Counted from the stretch's first letter, positions 22,975 to 34,842 are shown. The stretch is 64,000 nt of DNA from Diphasiastrum complanatum (GCA_029204225.1 CM055113.1:21537798-21601797); one strand, 5' to 3'. Notes: generated from the sequence alone by a model not told the origin. Program-made: numbers and translations.

Positions 22975-23335
22975 ATCAACAACTTGATTAGAGCTATCTT
23001 AAATGTATCAGATCTCACGATCAAATCTTGCATAAGCTTAGGCCATCGAGCTTTACGACCCTTCAAATCATGATAATTACAAAAGTATTTCAAAGGTTGG
23101 TGACTCCAAGTTTTAAGTGCATAGATCATATCAAATAAACTTTTTTGCTCTCAAATGCTATCGACCTATTGTTTTGCAATAGAGTTGCTCCAATCATAGA
23201 ATCACTTGCATCGATTCTCACAATATAAGATAAATTTGGATCTACAATCTATAACACAAGAGCAAAAGAAATCAAACTTTTGAGTTTCTCAAAACATTGG
23301 TTTAGTTCTTCATTCCATTTAATAAGATAGACTAG
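22975..23335 (-). pseudogene. Gypsy RNase H remnant
   Basis: The minus strand, allowing one stop and a frameshift, reads WNEELNQCFEKLKSLISFA, IVDPNLSYIVRIDASDSMIG, ATLLQNNRSIAFESKKV, IYALKTWSHQPLKYF and LKGRKARWPKLMQDL. This is the RNase H segment of Ty3/gypsy pol, with the catalytic IDAS and the TDHxSLKYF-type and RQARW-type landmarks. No other part of that element was seen next to it. Confidence 0.8.
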
Positions 23336-24889
23336 GGTGTCTTTTTATTTTATTTTTATTAACTCTCTGTCAAATTAAAATTATTAAGAGGTATTGCCAC
23401 CTTGGTGTAATTGTTGGAATACCCTTGTAATCCATTATTGTAATGAGGACCTTTCAAATCTGTAGAATTATAGGTTTTTACACAATCTACAGTTTCTACA
23501 CAGTTTGGGTCAAAATCTATTTCGACTTTGAAAATAAAAAAAACCATCTTGATTCTTGGCTTGGATTGATGAGTTGAATCGAGTCGGAGTATGTTTCGAT
23601 GCCTATGGTCAAAATCAAAATTTTGACCCACTTACTCCGACATGACTCGACCATCTATTTTCGACCTATGTCTACTTGGACCTGGGTGTTTGTTTTCAAC
23701 CTGTGTTAATTCCGACCTAGGTGTCTATTTTCGACCCTAATCCAAGTCACCATCTTATTTCGACCCAAAGGAATGTCAACCGTTGTACGCAAAGTTGACA
23801 TCCACCTACCATGTACTTAGCAACCAAAGGTCAAAGCGATGGTTATCTAATATAGAACGGATTAGTAGTAGTAGAACGTAGGATAGATTAGGTAGCAATA
23901 GTTTAATCATTTGTAATCATTTACAAGTACTTAGCTACTTTTATCAATTTGGTAATTGCTCCTTTGAATAGAGTACATGTTAAAAAAAATTATATCACAT
24001 TTCACAAGTTTTGCGAAGAGCATCCTTATTTTAATGCTATTCCTTGAACCTTGGAGATATATACAACCTAATTCAAAACTTGGTGTCTCTTATAGTCTAA
24101 TGCGACTTTATTTATCATGGTTGAGCTAGGTCCACTAAATGTTTATCTAAAATAGCCAAATATAGACAACCTTTATATTAGATGCCAAAAGGCTTGTAAT
24201 TATTTTATGGGCAATATGGTGAAAAACAATAGCCCAGAGGGTTGAAGGGCGTCAGGCAGACCTCTAGCAACATTGTGTACCACCAATAGGCTACGAACAG
24301 CACGAGTTCGCACAACGGATGGTCATGAAGAGCATCACCAAGAGATCAATGGGCAACAACATTACGCACAACGCTTCAAGTCTCACACACATACATGCAA
24401 GGAATTGCACCCATATTTGGAACACCAAACGCCAACCCCTTATGCAACTCCCCTATGACTACAAAACATGAAAACTCGTCTGAGAGAGTTGGCAGTTGTC
24501 ACATTAATCAAGTGGGACGAGGAGAGCTAGATAAGAGAGAAATTCCTACTATAAAGTTGTAGGCCTCTTGTTACAAAGTTGACATCTTAGGAGGCTTGTC
24601 TAAGGCTTGTATTCTTGGGTTAGGTTCGGTTTAACATTGTACCTTTGTGCCTAAAAAATGCTAGGACATTAAGAGTGCACCCTCTTTTTGTTCAAAATGC
24701 AAAATGCTACATCATCTCCTAAAAGAAATCCACGAGGGTGTTGCAACATATTTAGATGCAATGAGCATAGAAGTCTATTGATGAGATCATGGGTGTTTGG
24801 TATGAAGTCATTCATATCTAGTATCCTTAGAGCATGGAGGTTTTAGTATAAGCTAAGCATTCCTTCAAAATCCCTAAAGCATAGTTAGA
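23336..24889. other. Unassigned, no gene recognised
   Basis: About 1.5 kb with scattered 'tcgacc' words (23500-23780) that also appear near 35700-35830, which suggests a dispersed repeat. No convincing coding frame. Confidence 0.45.
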
Positions 24890-25110
24890 GGATACATAAA
24901 TGTGAATATGATTCTTTGTGTTGTGATTTATATATGTGAATATGATTCTGTGTAGTGATATTTTTATGTGAATATTATATTGTGTAGTGATTTATATATG
25001 TGAAAAATATTTTTTGTGTGGTGATTTTTATATGTGAATAGTATATATGCGAATCTTAATTTGTGTGTAATGATTTATATGTGTGAACAATATTTGTGGG
25101 TTGTTTCAAT
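24890..25110. repeat. Degenerate AT-rich minisatellite
   Basis: Six or so imperfect units of about 33 bases based on 'gtgaatatgattctgtgtagtgatttatatat'-like text (broken here by variation), running up to the presumed 5' region of the PMI1-type gene. Confidence 0.8.
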
Positions 25111-25929
25111 GTAGCTGCCATTGCTATAATACAATTCTTTATGATTCATAAAAATCAATGTTTTCTAAGTTGGGCTAATGAGTTCTGTATTGCTGATCAG
25201 ACCTGGTCTTTTCTCTGCAACTTTCCTATGATCTCTCTTTCTTTTACCAATTGCTTCTTTCTGCAAGCCTCTGTCCTCCTCCTTTAATGGATCACCAACC
25301 CACCTCCTGCCTTTCTCCAGTTTTTCATTTGTTTCTGGGATTGATCCGGCTCCTGGGGTCCGAGGTTGGTGATGGGTGTAAATGATCTCCTTGGTTTTTT
25401 CTTGCAAAGCTCTAAGATCTGTTCAGTCTAATTTTGGTGATCCTCAATTCACTCTGAGAATTCCTGGTTTTTGGTAGGTAGCTCAGCCCTTGAGCTACAG
25501 TGGAAGGATTCATATCTACAGTTGGAACTTCAAGAACGCTGTGAAAGCTCTTGAAAATTTCTTCTGCAAAAGCATCAAGGAATTAAGCTTTTCATGAACA
25601 GCTCTTGCTTAATTCTGGATCTGCTTAAATCCAAACAGTTGAATTGGTCAACCTGAAAATCGTTTGTGTTCTCTTCTATCATTTCCAAATCCGATCCAAT
25701 AGATTGAAGATCAAATTTCCAGGCAGTGCAATCCACAGCAAATTCTGCTCGATTTTTTCAGATTTCTGAGCTTTTCTTATCCTGCTTTATACCAGCCTTT
25801 TAATCGGAACATCATCAACATGAATTTGTGTAAGCAGTGATATCAAGCTGATGTAAATTGCAACAAGTTTGTAGTGAATTTGGTTTGCTTTGTCTGCAAA
25901 TAATCTTCATCCAGGTTGAGGGAATTGGC

Positions 25930-25956
25930 ATGCGGAGCCCAAAGGTAGGTGATTGA
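25930..25956 (+). promoter_or_regulatory. Short upstream ORF before the PMI1-type start
   Basis: An ATG at 25930 opens an eight-codon frame that stops at 25956, 20 bases before the main ATG. If this stretch is in the mRNA it could reduce or tune translation of the main frame. An intron in the 5' untranslated region is possible (a 'catccag' acceptor-like site near 25912), so the exact leader is uncertain. Confidence 0.45.
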
Positions 25957-25975
25957 AGGAGCAGGAAAGGGTGAT

Positions 25976-28900
25976 ATGGTTAGCACAAGCTCTGGTGGAA
26001 TCAGCAAGCATATAGAGGGAGGAGGGCAATTGCTGCAAGAGCTTGAGGCTCTCAGCCATGCTCTTTACAGAGGAGGGCGTCCTGCTGCCCCTGCATGGAA
26101 TGATCCAGCAGCTGCGACGAGAGAGAGGCGAGCCAGTGAATACCAACAAAGACAGCCCACAGTTGTGGCTGGGCGAGCACGCCACTCCATCTCCGCAGCA
26201 GGCTTGGATGGAGCTGAGAAGCAGGGATATGAGAAACAATTGCATGAGGTGACAAATTTCTCGGAATGGCTGCAGGAAAATGTGAGCAGCGAGAAAAAGA
26301 GCCTATGGAACTGGAAGCCACTCCGAGCGCTGGCACATATTGGGCAGCAGAGATTTCATTGCGCTTTCCTTGCCCAAGTGCACGCGATCAAGAATTTGCC
26401 TTCATCAATGAATGGTCTGAGGCTCATCGTCCATTTTCGCCAGAAGGATAGCTATGCTCAAACCATGCCCTGCAGGGTTTCTCAGGGCTCCGTAGAGTTT
26501 GATGAGACTCTTCGCATCAGATGCACAGTCTATGCATCAAAGAAAGCTTCACAGGGAATCAAATACATGCCTAAATCCTTCGTTTTATCTGTGGTTTCTC
26601 TGGATGTAGATGAATTGGAGCTGGGGAAGCATCAACTAGACCTCAGCAGAATGCTGCCAGAGAGCTTTGATGAACAGGGCAATGGTGAGAAGGATCTGAA
26701 TCGGACCACAAGTTTCTATCTTTCCGGAAAGGCGAAGGGGGGCACACTGATGGTGACCTTTGGTTATGAAATTTTGGACAAGGAATTCAGGCATGCTGCT
26801 GATGGTGATGATGGTAGTGAATTTGGGGAATCCCCCATTAGGAGAGGACTGCCATCCTTCAACAGCCTGCCCAATTCTCCTCCGATCAGGCCTGTTGCTC
26901 TCCCAGCCAACACATACATTTCATCTTCCAGTTTTTCTGAGCCTGGAATAGATATGGGAGAATACCTTTCCATGGAGCATTTAAGTCTTGATGACGAAGA
27001 GGAAAGATCCTATACTTTGAAGAGCACCCACAGGCCAAGATCTCTCTCTCAATCTGATATCGGATTTGTAGATTTTTCAAGATTTGATCCCAATAACAAG
27101 AGAATTCCTCGTGTGGGTGCTATGCAGTTGGGCAATTCTGGCCTGCAGGCCACAGGATCTGGACAGCGGCAGAGCAGTGAAGTGGATCCAGCTCCTGAGG
27201 ATGATGTGGATTTTGACGTGGTGGATCAAGGGGTGGAGATCAGCACTTTCTATGTCAAACCGCCCATGCGTCTCCCCACTACAGTAGAGGATGCGGAGGA
27301 CGAATTCGAAACACAGCAGCAGCTGGATTTGAGCATGGATGATGGAAAACCAGTGTCCTTATATTTTCCAAGCATAGATGAGGGTGATGATAGGGGTGCA
27401 GATACGGAACAATGGGAGTCGAACAATAAAGATGCAGAAATGCCAAGCATTCCAACTGAAAATTTGCTAGAAAGAAACAACAAGGAGAATGCTTGGAATG
27501 ATGATTCACTAAAAAGAGTTCATGGCGCTTTCCAGGAATTGAAAGGGAAGAGAAGGGACTGCATTGATGATGAAAATTCAAAGGCTTTTTCTGCAGCTGC
27601 GCTGAAAATAGGAGAGGAAGGTGCTGGGTTAAATTTGGATAATGAGGCAGACTTGGTGACTGGGGAGTTTTTGCACATGCTGGAGGAGGGGCAAGAATCT
27701 GCTCAACACTCATCTGACAGTGAGCCAAGCTCTCCGACAGCTTTGTTATTGAAGCAATTTAAACAGGAGGCGGTGCTGGAGAGAGGTTTAAGCCGTGATT
27801 TTGCTTCTCCAAGAGTTCCAGACTTTGAGCTGGAGGATGAGAAACAGAGAAATAATGAGGATCAGTATGCAGCAATGTGGGGCAGTGAGGAGGAATCTGG
27901 GCTTGCAGCTATAATGGATGCCGCAGAGACTGAGCTTCAGAAAGCCACTCAGAAGATGCGTAGCAAGGCACGTGCTAAAATGCTAGAAGATGCAGAAACT
28001 GAGGAACTAATGCATCAGTGGGGCCTAGATGAGAAGGCATTCCAAAGCACTTCACCACCAACAAATAAGCATAGCCTACATTCACCAACTAGCATACCAC
28101 CTGCCCCTCCTCTTGCACAAGGCTTTGATGCAGTTATTCCTACTAGAGATGGGGGAGCTTTAAGATCCATGAGTTCAGCTCATTTTCATAGAGGGCAATT
28201 CGATGGTAGGCTGGTGATGCATGTATCAAAGCCAGTAGTTGTGCCAGCTGAGATGGGCTGTAGTTCATTGGACATTTTACAAGGAATGGCAGCTGCCGGA
28301 ATGGAACAAATGGCTGCTGAGGCCATGCATGCCATGCCTCTAGATGATATTACAGGAAAATCTGTACAGCAGATTGCTTTTGAGGGGAGGGCTGCTTTGG
28401 AAAGCCCTGGCCACAGGTTGAAATGCAGTCCTTGTAGCACATTGTTTGAATTTGTTTGAATGCATCAAGTATTTGCAATTTGTTATTCTCAATTCTCAAC
28501 AGTTGCTATGTTGGGCAGAAATTCTCAGTTCTAAACTTTGAATTTTTCCTTGTACGATGTATTTTGGTTGGAATGTTTTTCTGGTAATGTACCATGTATT
28601 TTGGTTGGCTGAATACTTGAGATTTAAATCAGCTGGAACAGATTCCAGAGTTGAATTTAGAGTCTGAGAGGTTAGGTCTTAGAGATCAGAAGTTGATGTC
28701 TTTCTCTGATTCTGTCGAGTAGGCAAGGTATTTCTCCTTGCTCCAGGATTTAGCACCCTGAACAGTCTCATTGTTGAAAGCCTATTTTCTACTGTGTCGA
28801 TAAAAAAAAATTCTACCTCATTTTGCTCTTTGAGGCTAGGTTTTTATTGCTCTCGGTGATTACCAACTCCAAAGCTTAGGTCTTGATGGATATTGCAGGC

Positions 28901-30222
28901 AACAAAAGTTATGCTGTGCTTTGGAAAATGATATTATTAGAATCATTTCAGCTTTTATGTAGCTTTTTCAAATTTTCATGTGGGTCTCAATTGACATCTT
29001 CAGAAGACTTGTCTAATGAGCTGCTTGATCTTTGTGGAATTGTAGATATCTGGCTTTGGGTACTGCAGAGAAACGGGGGCTTGATCTACAGACAAATTAT
29101 GTCCATAATCTTTCAGCAGATTACACAAGCGCCGACTTGTACTCCAACAATACAGAAGACATTATTGGAGGCTATGAAATCAAAAGCAAAGCAAGAGCAC
29201 GGAGCTACATTGATCCATTTGAAGAATACATGTCCCTCGAAGAGCTTGCACCTGTAGCAATGGGAAAAATCGAAGCACTGGCCATGGAAGGACTGAAAAT
29301 ACAATGTGACATGGCTGAGGAAGATGCCCCCAACAATGTTGATGCTTTCTCATGGAAAGACATGGTTGCTTTCAAAGACCAAAAGATAAGCAGGGGAAGT
29401 GACATTGGTTCTATAGAAAGAGTCACACCTATGCATCTGTTAGAAGGAACAGAATATGGAGAAGAGGATTTACAATTTAGTGGTGGACTAATGTCCATGG
29501 CCATCACACTGGAGGAATGGATGAGGCTTGATGCTGGAGTCTATGATGAATCTGAGAGTAATGAGAAAACGCTGGCAATTTTGGCTGCACATCATGCAAC
29601 TCATAATGAGATTGTTCCAAGACGAAAAAGAGATAGTGACAAAACACAAGCTACTGATCATCAAAGGAAAGGAGGAATCATGAATGACACTCTAACTTTG
29701 GCAATGCTAGTCCAGCTCAGGGATCCACTTCGAAACTATGAACCAGTAGGCTCACCAATGATGGCGTTAGTTCAGGCGGAGCGTTTAGTTGTGCCACCCC
29801 GTCCAAAGATGTGGAAGAGAGTCTCTGTCAAGGGAAACAGTGAAGATGAGGAAGATGTTAAGAGGCAAGAAGCACAAATCCCACAATTTAAGATCACAGG
29901 AGTGCACATGTCAGGTTTGAACACAAAACTGGAGAACAAAAGCTATAACAAAAAGGTTTGGGGGAATGAGAGACAACATCAATCGGCGTCACGTTGGCTT
30001 ATTGCTAATGGCATGAGCAAGGCATCATCCTCAAAGCATCCCATGCTCAAATCAAAGCAGATGCCGCCTGCTAAAACAAAGGTCAAGCAGGGTGATTCTC
30101 TTTGGAGCATTTCAGCTCAGGTGCACGGAAGTGGGGCAAAATGGCCGGAAATTGCAGCTTTGAATCCCCATATTCGTAACCCAAACGTTATCTTTGCCAA
30201 CGACACGATCAGGACACGTTAG
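25976..30222 (+). CDS. PMI1/PMIR1-type plastid movement protein (NT-C2, LysM-like C-terminus)
   Basis: Two exons, 25976-28416 and 29046-30222, joined across a 629-base GT-AG intron; phases match (two bases of an Arg codon, then one). The protein is about 1205 residues. Residues about 127-266 form an NT-C2 (EEIG1/EHBP1 N-terminal) domain: RFHCAFLAQVHAIKNLPSS through MVTFGYEIL. A long acidic, Ser-rich middle follows, then the conserved PMI1 C-terminal block in exon 2 (YMSLEELAPVAMGKIEALAM, CDMAEEDAPNN). Residues 1160-1205 resemble a LysM domain (QGDSLWSIS, IAALNPHIRNPNVIF). In Arabidopsis, PMI1 and its relatives act in actin-based chloroplast and nuclear movement in response to light. The ATG at 25976 has purines at -3 and +4; upstream in-frame codons have no ATG. 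No frameshift or internal stop was seen. Confidence 0.92.
28417..29045 (+). other. Intron of the PMI1-type gene
   Basis: The donor is CACAG|GTTGAA and the acceptor TTGTAG|ATATC. Splicing joins ...ALESPGHR to YLALGTAEKRG. The first exon would otherwise run on to a stop at 28457-28459 after 14 non-homologous residues, so intron retention would remove the conserved C-terminal half. Confidence 0.85.
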
Positions 30223-30300
30223 AAGGTTCTTCTGCTGCATGACTTTAGATGAATCAAGAAATCAAATGATACCATCAGGACACGTTAGAAGGCTATTCTG
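30197..30300 (+). repeat. 66-base tandem duplication over the PMI1 stop codon
   Basis: The sequence coding NDTIRTR-stop (30201-30222) and about 14 following bases recurs 66 bases downstream at 30267-30302, with the shared core 'atcaggacacgttagaagg' at 30208 and 30274. The duplication is a multiple of three, but the first stop is intact, so the second copy lies in the 3' untranslated region. Confidence 0.85.
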
Positions 30301-30302
30301 CT

Positions 30303-31983
30303 TAATCGAGACTCCACCAAAGCTTCATGTCACTGTTCTTATGCATGCAAGGCAAGAGCTCATTAATGCCATACCTCAAAGAGATTACAGATTTTTTTGG
30401 ATATACGGACATTTTTCATCCTATTCATGAAGCAGAAACAAAAAATGGTTACTTTTGGTATGTTCATAAATTTTGATTGGAGTATTGCAAGCCACAGCTA
30501 GATCAAAGTGTCAGCAACTTAAGAAGCATTTTGGTTACAGTGTTTGGGGTTAGATACCACTTAATTATTGAACAATTTCTCCTTTGAAGTGGATAAGTTT
30601 TATTGTACCATTCTAACTTTGAAGTGGATAAGGTGTAATGTAAAGCCCAGCAACCTTGTGCTAATCCGTTAAAGCAGCTGATCTGTTGGTTTGAGTCTTC
30701 TACAAACTAAGAAGCTTCACATGGATAATGCAGTGATATCTGCAAAGATATTGATTGTTTCAGTTCAAGAGGATAAATTTTAAGGCTAATCTTGGCCATA
30801 TATCTGGTATGTGAATAAATCTTGAAAGCAAATGAAATTCAAACTCTAGAATATCCTGAGACTGTTAAGATGTTAGATTTTTGTCTTAAGAAGTTTATGA
30901 TTTCTTTGATCAATGTGACTCCTGACTCCAATGAAGAAGTTGCCAACAACTGTTGCCTAAGCTTGATACTGAGATCAAAAACCAAATCAGCTAAAAAGTT
31001 CCTTAGGATTTGAGTTGGGGTTGTGAAACCGATGCTCGTCAAGTTATGGCATGCTTCCTTTTCTTCTCCACTTTCTTTGTGATTTTTTAAAAGTATGATT
31101 CATTCCAGCTGAGCAAATTTTGAAATGCTTGTTAAGCTGACATTTCAAGGCCTGGCTATCATAATATTCAGTAGGTTTTCCTTAAAAAGATTAGCCCTTT
31201 CTCCTAGCCATCATATGGCCACAACACTATATATGTATTTCAGATATGGTTGTGAATTTGACCACTTAGATCATTCATGTTGAAGTCATGGTTGAAATGC
31301 ATTACAGTTTTCCTTGCTTGAGTGATTTCATCTTCAATGCAGAACGTCACTATTGTTGTTGCTGTGGCTGCACATCAACCATGCGGAGGCCAAAAGGCCT
31401 CATTGGTCTTTTTGCCATGCTAAGAGTGACAGGCCATTATCAAGCTTAAGTCTCCTCTTTGGTTGCTCATTTTCAGGGTTTTTGCAAAAGCTTATACAAC
31501 TAGATTCAGAAATTGGTTCTACTGAGGAGAAATGCTACCTCTCCATGGCTTAGCTGAGACTGATCACGACAGTTTCCTAAGGCCTTTTAGGCTCTAAGGC
31601 ATGTTCTAATTCGAACGATACCAACTCCTTTTGTTTGATTGGCAAAGTGTTACAATAAGCTGATTTTGACTTTAGCCTCTTGAAACTACCATGAAATAGC
31701 CACCTTGACAACACTTTTCTGTGTCTCATTTTAATAAGAAACTAAAGGAATTGAAGGTGGGAAATTAATCAAACTGGTTAGCTTGAAATATTGGAAGAGA
31801 GCAACTGCTCTCGAGGAAAAATAGAGCATTAGCACTTCTACAGACAGGAAGATCCAACGTCCACATCTTTCCTCCTCAGGCTTGTGACATTCAAAGATGA
31901 TCGGGTGTCATATAGCATTCTCTGGAGAGCTTCCACTAGATTTCTCTTGCAAGGACGTCTTGTTAGGGTCAGGGTTCAGGGTG

Positions 31984-31984
<1 letters not shown>
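30303..31984. other. Downstream of PMI1, nothing recognised
   Basis: About 1.7 kb that should begin with the 3' untranslated region. No further coding block or transposon motif was recognised. Short open frames here show no family features. Confidence 0.5.

Positions 31985-32032
<48 letters not shown>
31985..32032. repeat. (GA)n microsatellite
   Basis: About 24 GA units. Frames crossing it are artefacts. Confidence 0.97.
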
Positions 32033-32039
<7 letters not shown>

Positions 32040-32387
32040 ATCTATATTGTTGAAAGAGCTTACTTCAACAGTTACAATTCCATTGTCTTCCAAAGTCTTT
32101 GTAATTAAATGGTCATAGTTCCAACAAATCTAGATTCTTTCGAATCGAATCAAAATCTGTAATTGGTTCTTGATTCTAATGTGTCAAAAGTTTTGAGAAT
32201 TTCCCCCATTTTACTCCAAATGTTTTCAAAATTTTCAAATTTTTTAAGGATATAATTGAATTGTTTGGAAAGGGCTTAATTTAACCTTTAGTTTTCTTTT
32301 GAATTGCTTCAAATCTCAATTCAAATTTCCTCAATTTGAATCTCTCAACTATGCAGTTGGTCAGCTAGTTTGTGAAGTTGGTCAAAA

Positions 32388-32588
32388 GAGATTAAACGTC
32401 CGGTGCTTGGGTAGAGTGGTTGACTGCCACCAGCATGGCGCAGGCTCGAATCCCCGCCGTTGCATAGTGACATTGTAAGGAGCTTGCTCCGCTCTTGGCA
32501 TTGCCCATATGGCATGGCCAGGCTGTATATAGTGTATAACCCACTAGTGGCGTAACTCTGTATCCAAAAAAAAAAAATGAGATTAAAC
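32388..32588 (+). mobile_element. tRNA-derived SINE with target-site duplication
   Basis: The body at 32398-32578 begins GTCCGGTGCTTGGGTAGAG. It has a pol III A-box-like TGGGTAGAGTGG (32408-32419) and a B-box GGCTCGAATCC (32443-32453) at tRNA-like spacing, about 100 bases of unrelated 3' body, and ends in a short A tail. It is flanked by the ten-base direct repeat GAGATTAAAC (32388-32397 and 32579-32588), a textbook target-site duplication. It carries no protein; such elements rely on a LINE for movement. The tRNA of origin cannot be named with confidence. Confidence 0.85.
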
Positions 32589-32665
32589 TTATCAAAATGT
32601 TTTGAGAATAGCTGTATCCAAAAAAAAAAAATGAGATTAAACTTATCAAAATGTTTTGAGAATAG
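32558..32665. repeat. 54-base tandem duplication at the SINE tail
   Basis: The SINE end with its A tail, the right target-site copy and about 30 bases of flank are duplicated head to tail with a period of 54 bases (32558-32611 and 32612-32665), essentially without differences. This happened after the SINE inserted. Confidence 0.92.
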
Positions 32666-33329
32666 CTCTCTGAACCTATAGATAAGTTGATAGCTCTACT
32701 TTTATCTGTAGTGCCAAGTCCAGAACGTACCATAGACCTATTCTCAAAAAGGGAAGACTATTATAGATAAGTCTGTCTCTGTGGCAACGAATCCATACTC
32801 CAACCCGAATCTGTGCACACAACAAACACCTCAGCTCCAAATCAAAACTTAGGAGCTTTGTGCTCCATCATGTGGTTTGGTTGTAACTTGACGTAAAACT
32901 TAAATATTGTACATGTAGATACTAGTGCAATTAAGTTAACCATTGTAACATAAATAAAAATAGGGAATATCACTCCAAAGTAATTTAGGGCTTGCCAAAA
33001 TAATTCTTGTCAAGATTTTTACTGCTGTTCACATTCTATCTAGATGCTCATAGAGAGAATATAATACTACTCCGGAAAGGGAAGTTTACTCACAAATGTA
33101 CATGCAACTTTCAAACCTGTAAGACATGCTTCATCTCGGAGAATAAGCTAAAATCACCTTGATCATAGAGTCATCATACTTGTTGCCTTAGGATTACGTT
33201 TATTGTCAACTCAATATGAGAAAGCATTTTATGTACTTTTGCATTAAGTGCCCTAGGAGATACCATACTCTGCTGAAAAAAGTAGATCTAGAATTGATGA
33301 TTGCAAAGTAGTAGGCTAAGTAGGGCCAG
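32666..33329. other. Unassigned, nothing recognised
   Basis: About 660 bases with no coding or transposon signature that I can support. Confidence 0.5.
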
Positions 33330-33520
33330 TATTGTCGTTTGGAGGTTCAGTAGGTGAACTCAGTACAGAAATTTTTCTCTTTTGGTAGTTCAGTTGGAGC
33401 ATTATTGTCATTAGGAGGTTTGGTAACAGCATAACTATCTTTTGGAGGTTCCTTAGGGGCGATATTGTCTTTAGGAGATTTTGGAAGGGCAAAGCTGGAC
33501 AAATACTAGTGTGTATGGCA
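33330..33520 (-). repeat. Proline-rich coding-like minisatellite
   Basis: On the minus strand an uninterrupted frame reads KSPKDNIAPKEPPKDSYAV then TKPPNDNNAPTELPKEK, about 12 residues per unit (PPxDxxAPxx), ending in a stop. On DNA level the units are 36-base imperfect repeats of 'tattgtctttaggaggtt' type. It might be a leftover exon of a proline-rich protein; nothing around it confirms a gene. Confidence 0.55.
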
Positions 33521-34593
33521 GGCTTAAGAAGCAGTCAGTCAGTAAACATCGTTGCTGAATTTAGAACATCTACGATATAAATGTCGCCTCAGTGTGGTCT
33601 CGACTCTCCAGAGTCCAAAAAGCTGCACTAGCAGGAAACTGCGGGCCTGTCAAATCTGAAACTTGATAAGCATGAGTCAAGCCTCTCAAAGGGTTGTACT
33701 TAAGGAGTGCAGCCCAGGGCACCTGCAGTGCCTCTCAAAGCACCATCTGACTGTGTACCTTATGAGTAAGTGTGTCCTAGCCCACCCCCGCTAAAGGCCG
33801 CTATCGTGGGTCTGCCAGTAGCATTGGTTTTGATTTCATATGCTTTTTGCTCGTTTACAACCTAAAGACGATATATCTACTGCCATGAAGGTTTCAGATA
33901 GAGCTTGATCTACTGCCATTAAATACCTCTCTCCGTCCTGTCTCGCAAGCCTGGTACAAGAGCTTGTGTCTTTGATAGTACCTGTTTTGCTACAACCTGA
34001 GATTTTGTTCAATTAAGCTACAAGTGTATGACAATTGCAGATTTTCCCTTACCAGAGCTGCACTTTTTGATCTCCTAGCCTTTGAAACTGCTGAAGATCA
34101 TGCGCCCTCGTCTTTTAAAACCTCTTAGCACAAATGGGCGACCTTAATTTTTCCAGTAATTTTTCTACTCACACGCCATCTTTTGCTGCAACAAATTCTT
34201 TTCCTGCTGAGCCAATGCCAGAAAGGAATCATCCTTAGAGCTGATCTCAACTTTTAGCTCATGCACTTTCTTCGAGGATGATTATCTGAGCTGTGTTTTC
34301 TACTGTTCTACTGTTCAAGATCACGAACTACTACATAATGTGAGATTGTCAGCTAGTCCTCTAGAGCTACATTAGCAGCTAGAGGAAAGGGCAAAGCCTT
34401 AAGTTCCATAACATCAGTAAAGATGCACATTGTTGAGTCAATATATGTCTCAAAAATCTTGCCCACATGTCAAAAATATTCCATCTAAGGTAAGCTCTCA
34501 CAAGATTCCATCTGAGTGTTTAGAAAATTCAATCCTAGAGGACTTCATATTTTCAGATTCCTCCATGAGAGATTCACAACTTTATTTGTTTCA
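33521..34593. other. Unassigned, nothing recognised
   Basis: About 1.1 kb with no feature I can support. Confidence 0.45.
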
Positions 34594-34842
34594 TCATCCC
34601 CTTCTTGGCAATTTGGGCAACAACCAATCAAATTTGTAAGGAAAAAATGATGCCAAATGGATAATGGGGGTCCCATAACTCAATTGCCACCGTTTTATCT
34701 TGTAGTATTTAAGCTCACGCAAATCAAGAAAATGTAGATCTTCTATCTTGTAGTATTTAAGCTCACGCAAATCAAGAAAATGTTGAAAGATCTGCAAGCC
34801 CTCATTTTCCAAAGTCTCTTCATAACACAATCTTAATTTCAC
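34594..34842 (-). pseudogene. Short LRR-like ORF with a 16-residue duplication
   Basis: An 82-codon minus-strand frame includes two back-to-back copies of HFLDLRELKYYKI, encoded by an almost perfect 48-base tandem duplication (34697-34744 and 34745-34792). The Leu spacing (FLDLRELKYYKI) resembles leucine-rich repeats of plant resistance-type proteins, but the fragment is too short to be sure. No NB-ARC or kinase sequence lies nearby. Confidence 0.35.

Noticed and set aside
25949-25975. Upstream extension of the PMI1 frame beginning at a GTG codon
   Set aside because: Plant initiation at GTG is very unlikely; the ATG at 25976 has good context.
27279-27728. 149-codon minus-strand frame within PMI1 exon 1
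   Set aside because: Antisense shadow of the coding exon; no features of its own.
28417-28459. PMI1 exon 1 read-through tail
   Set aside because: The 14 residues after GHR show no similarity to the family, and a GT-AG pair with matching phases joins the conserved exon 2.
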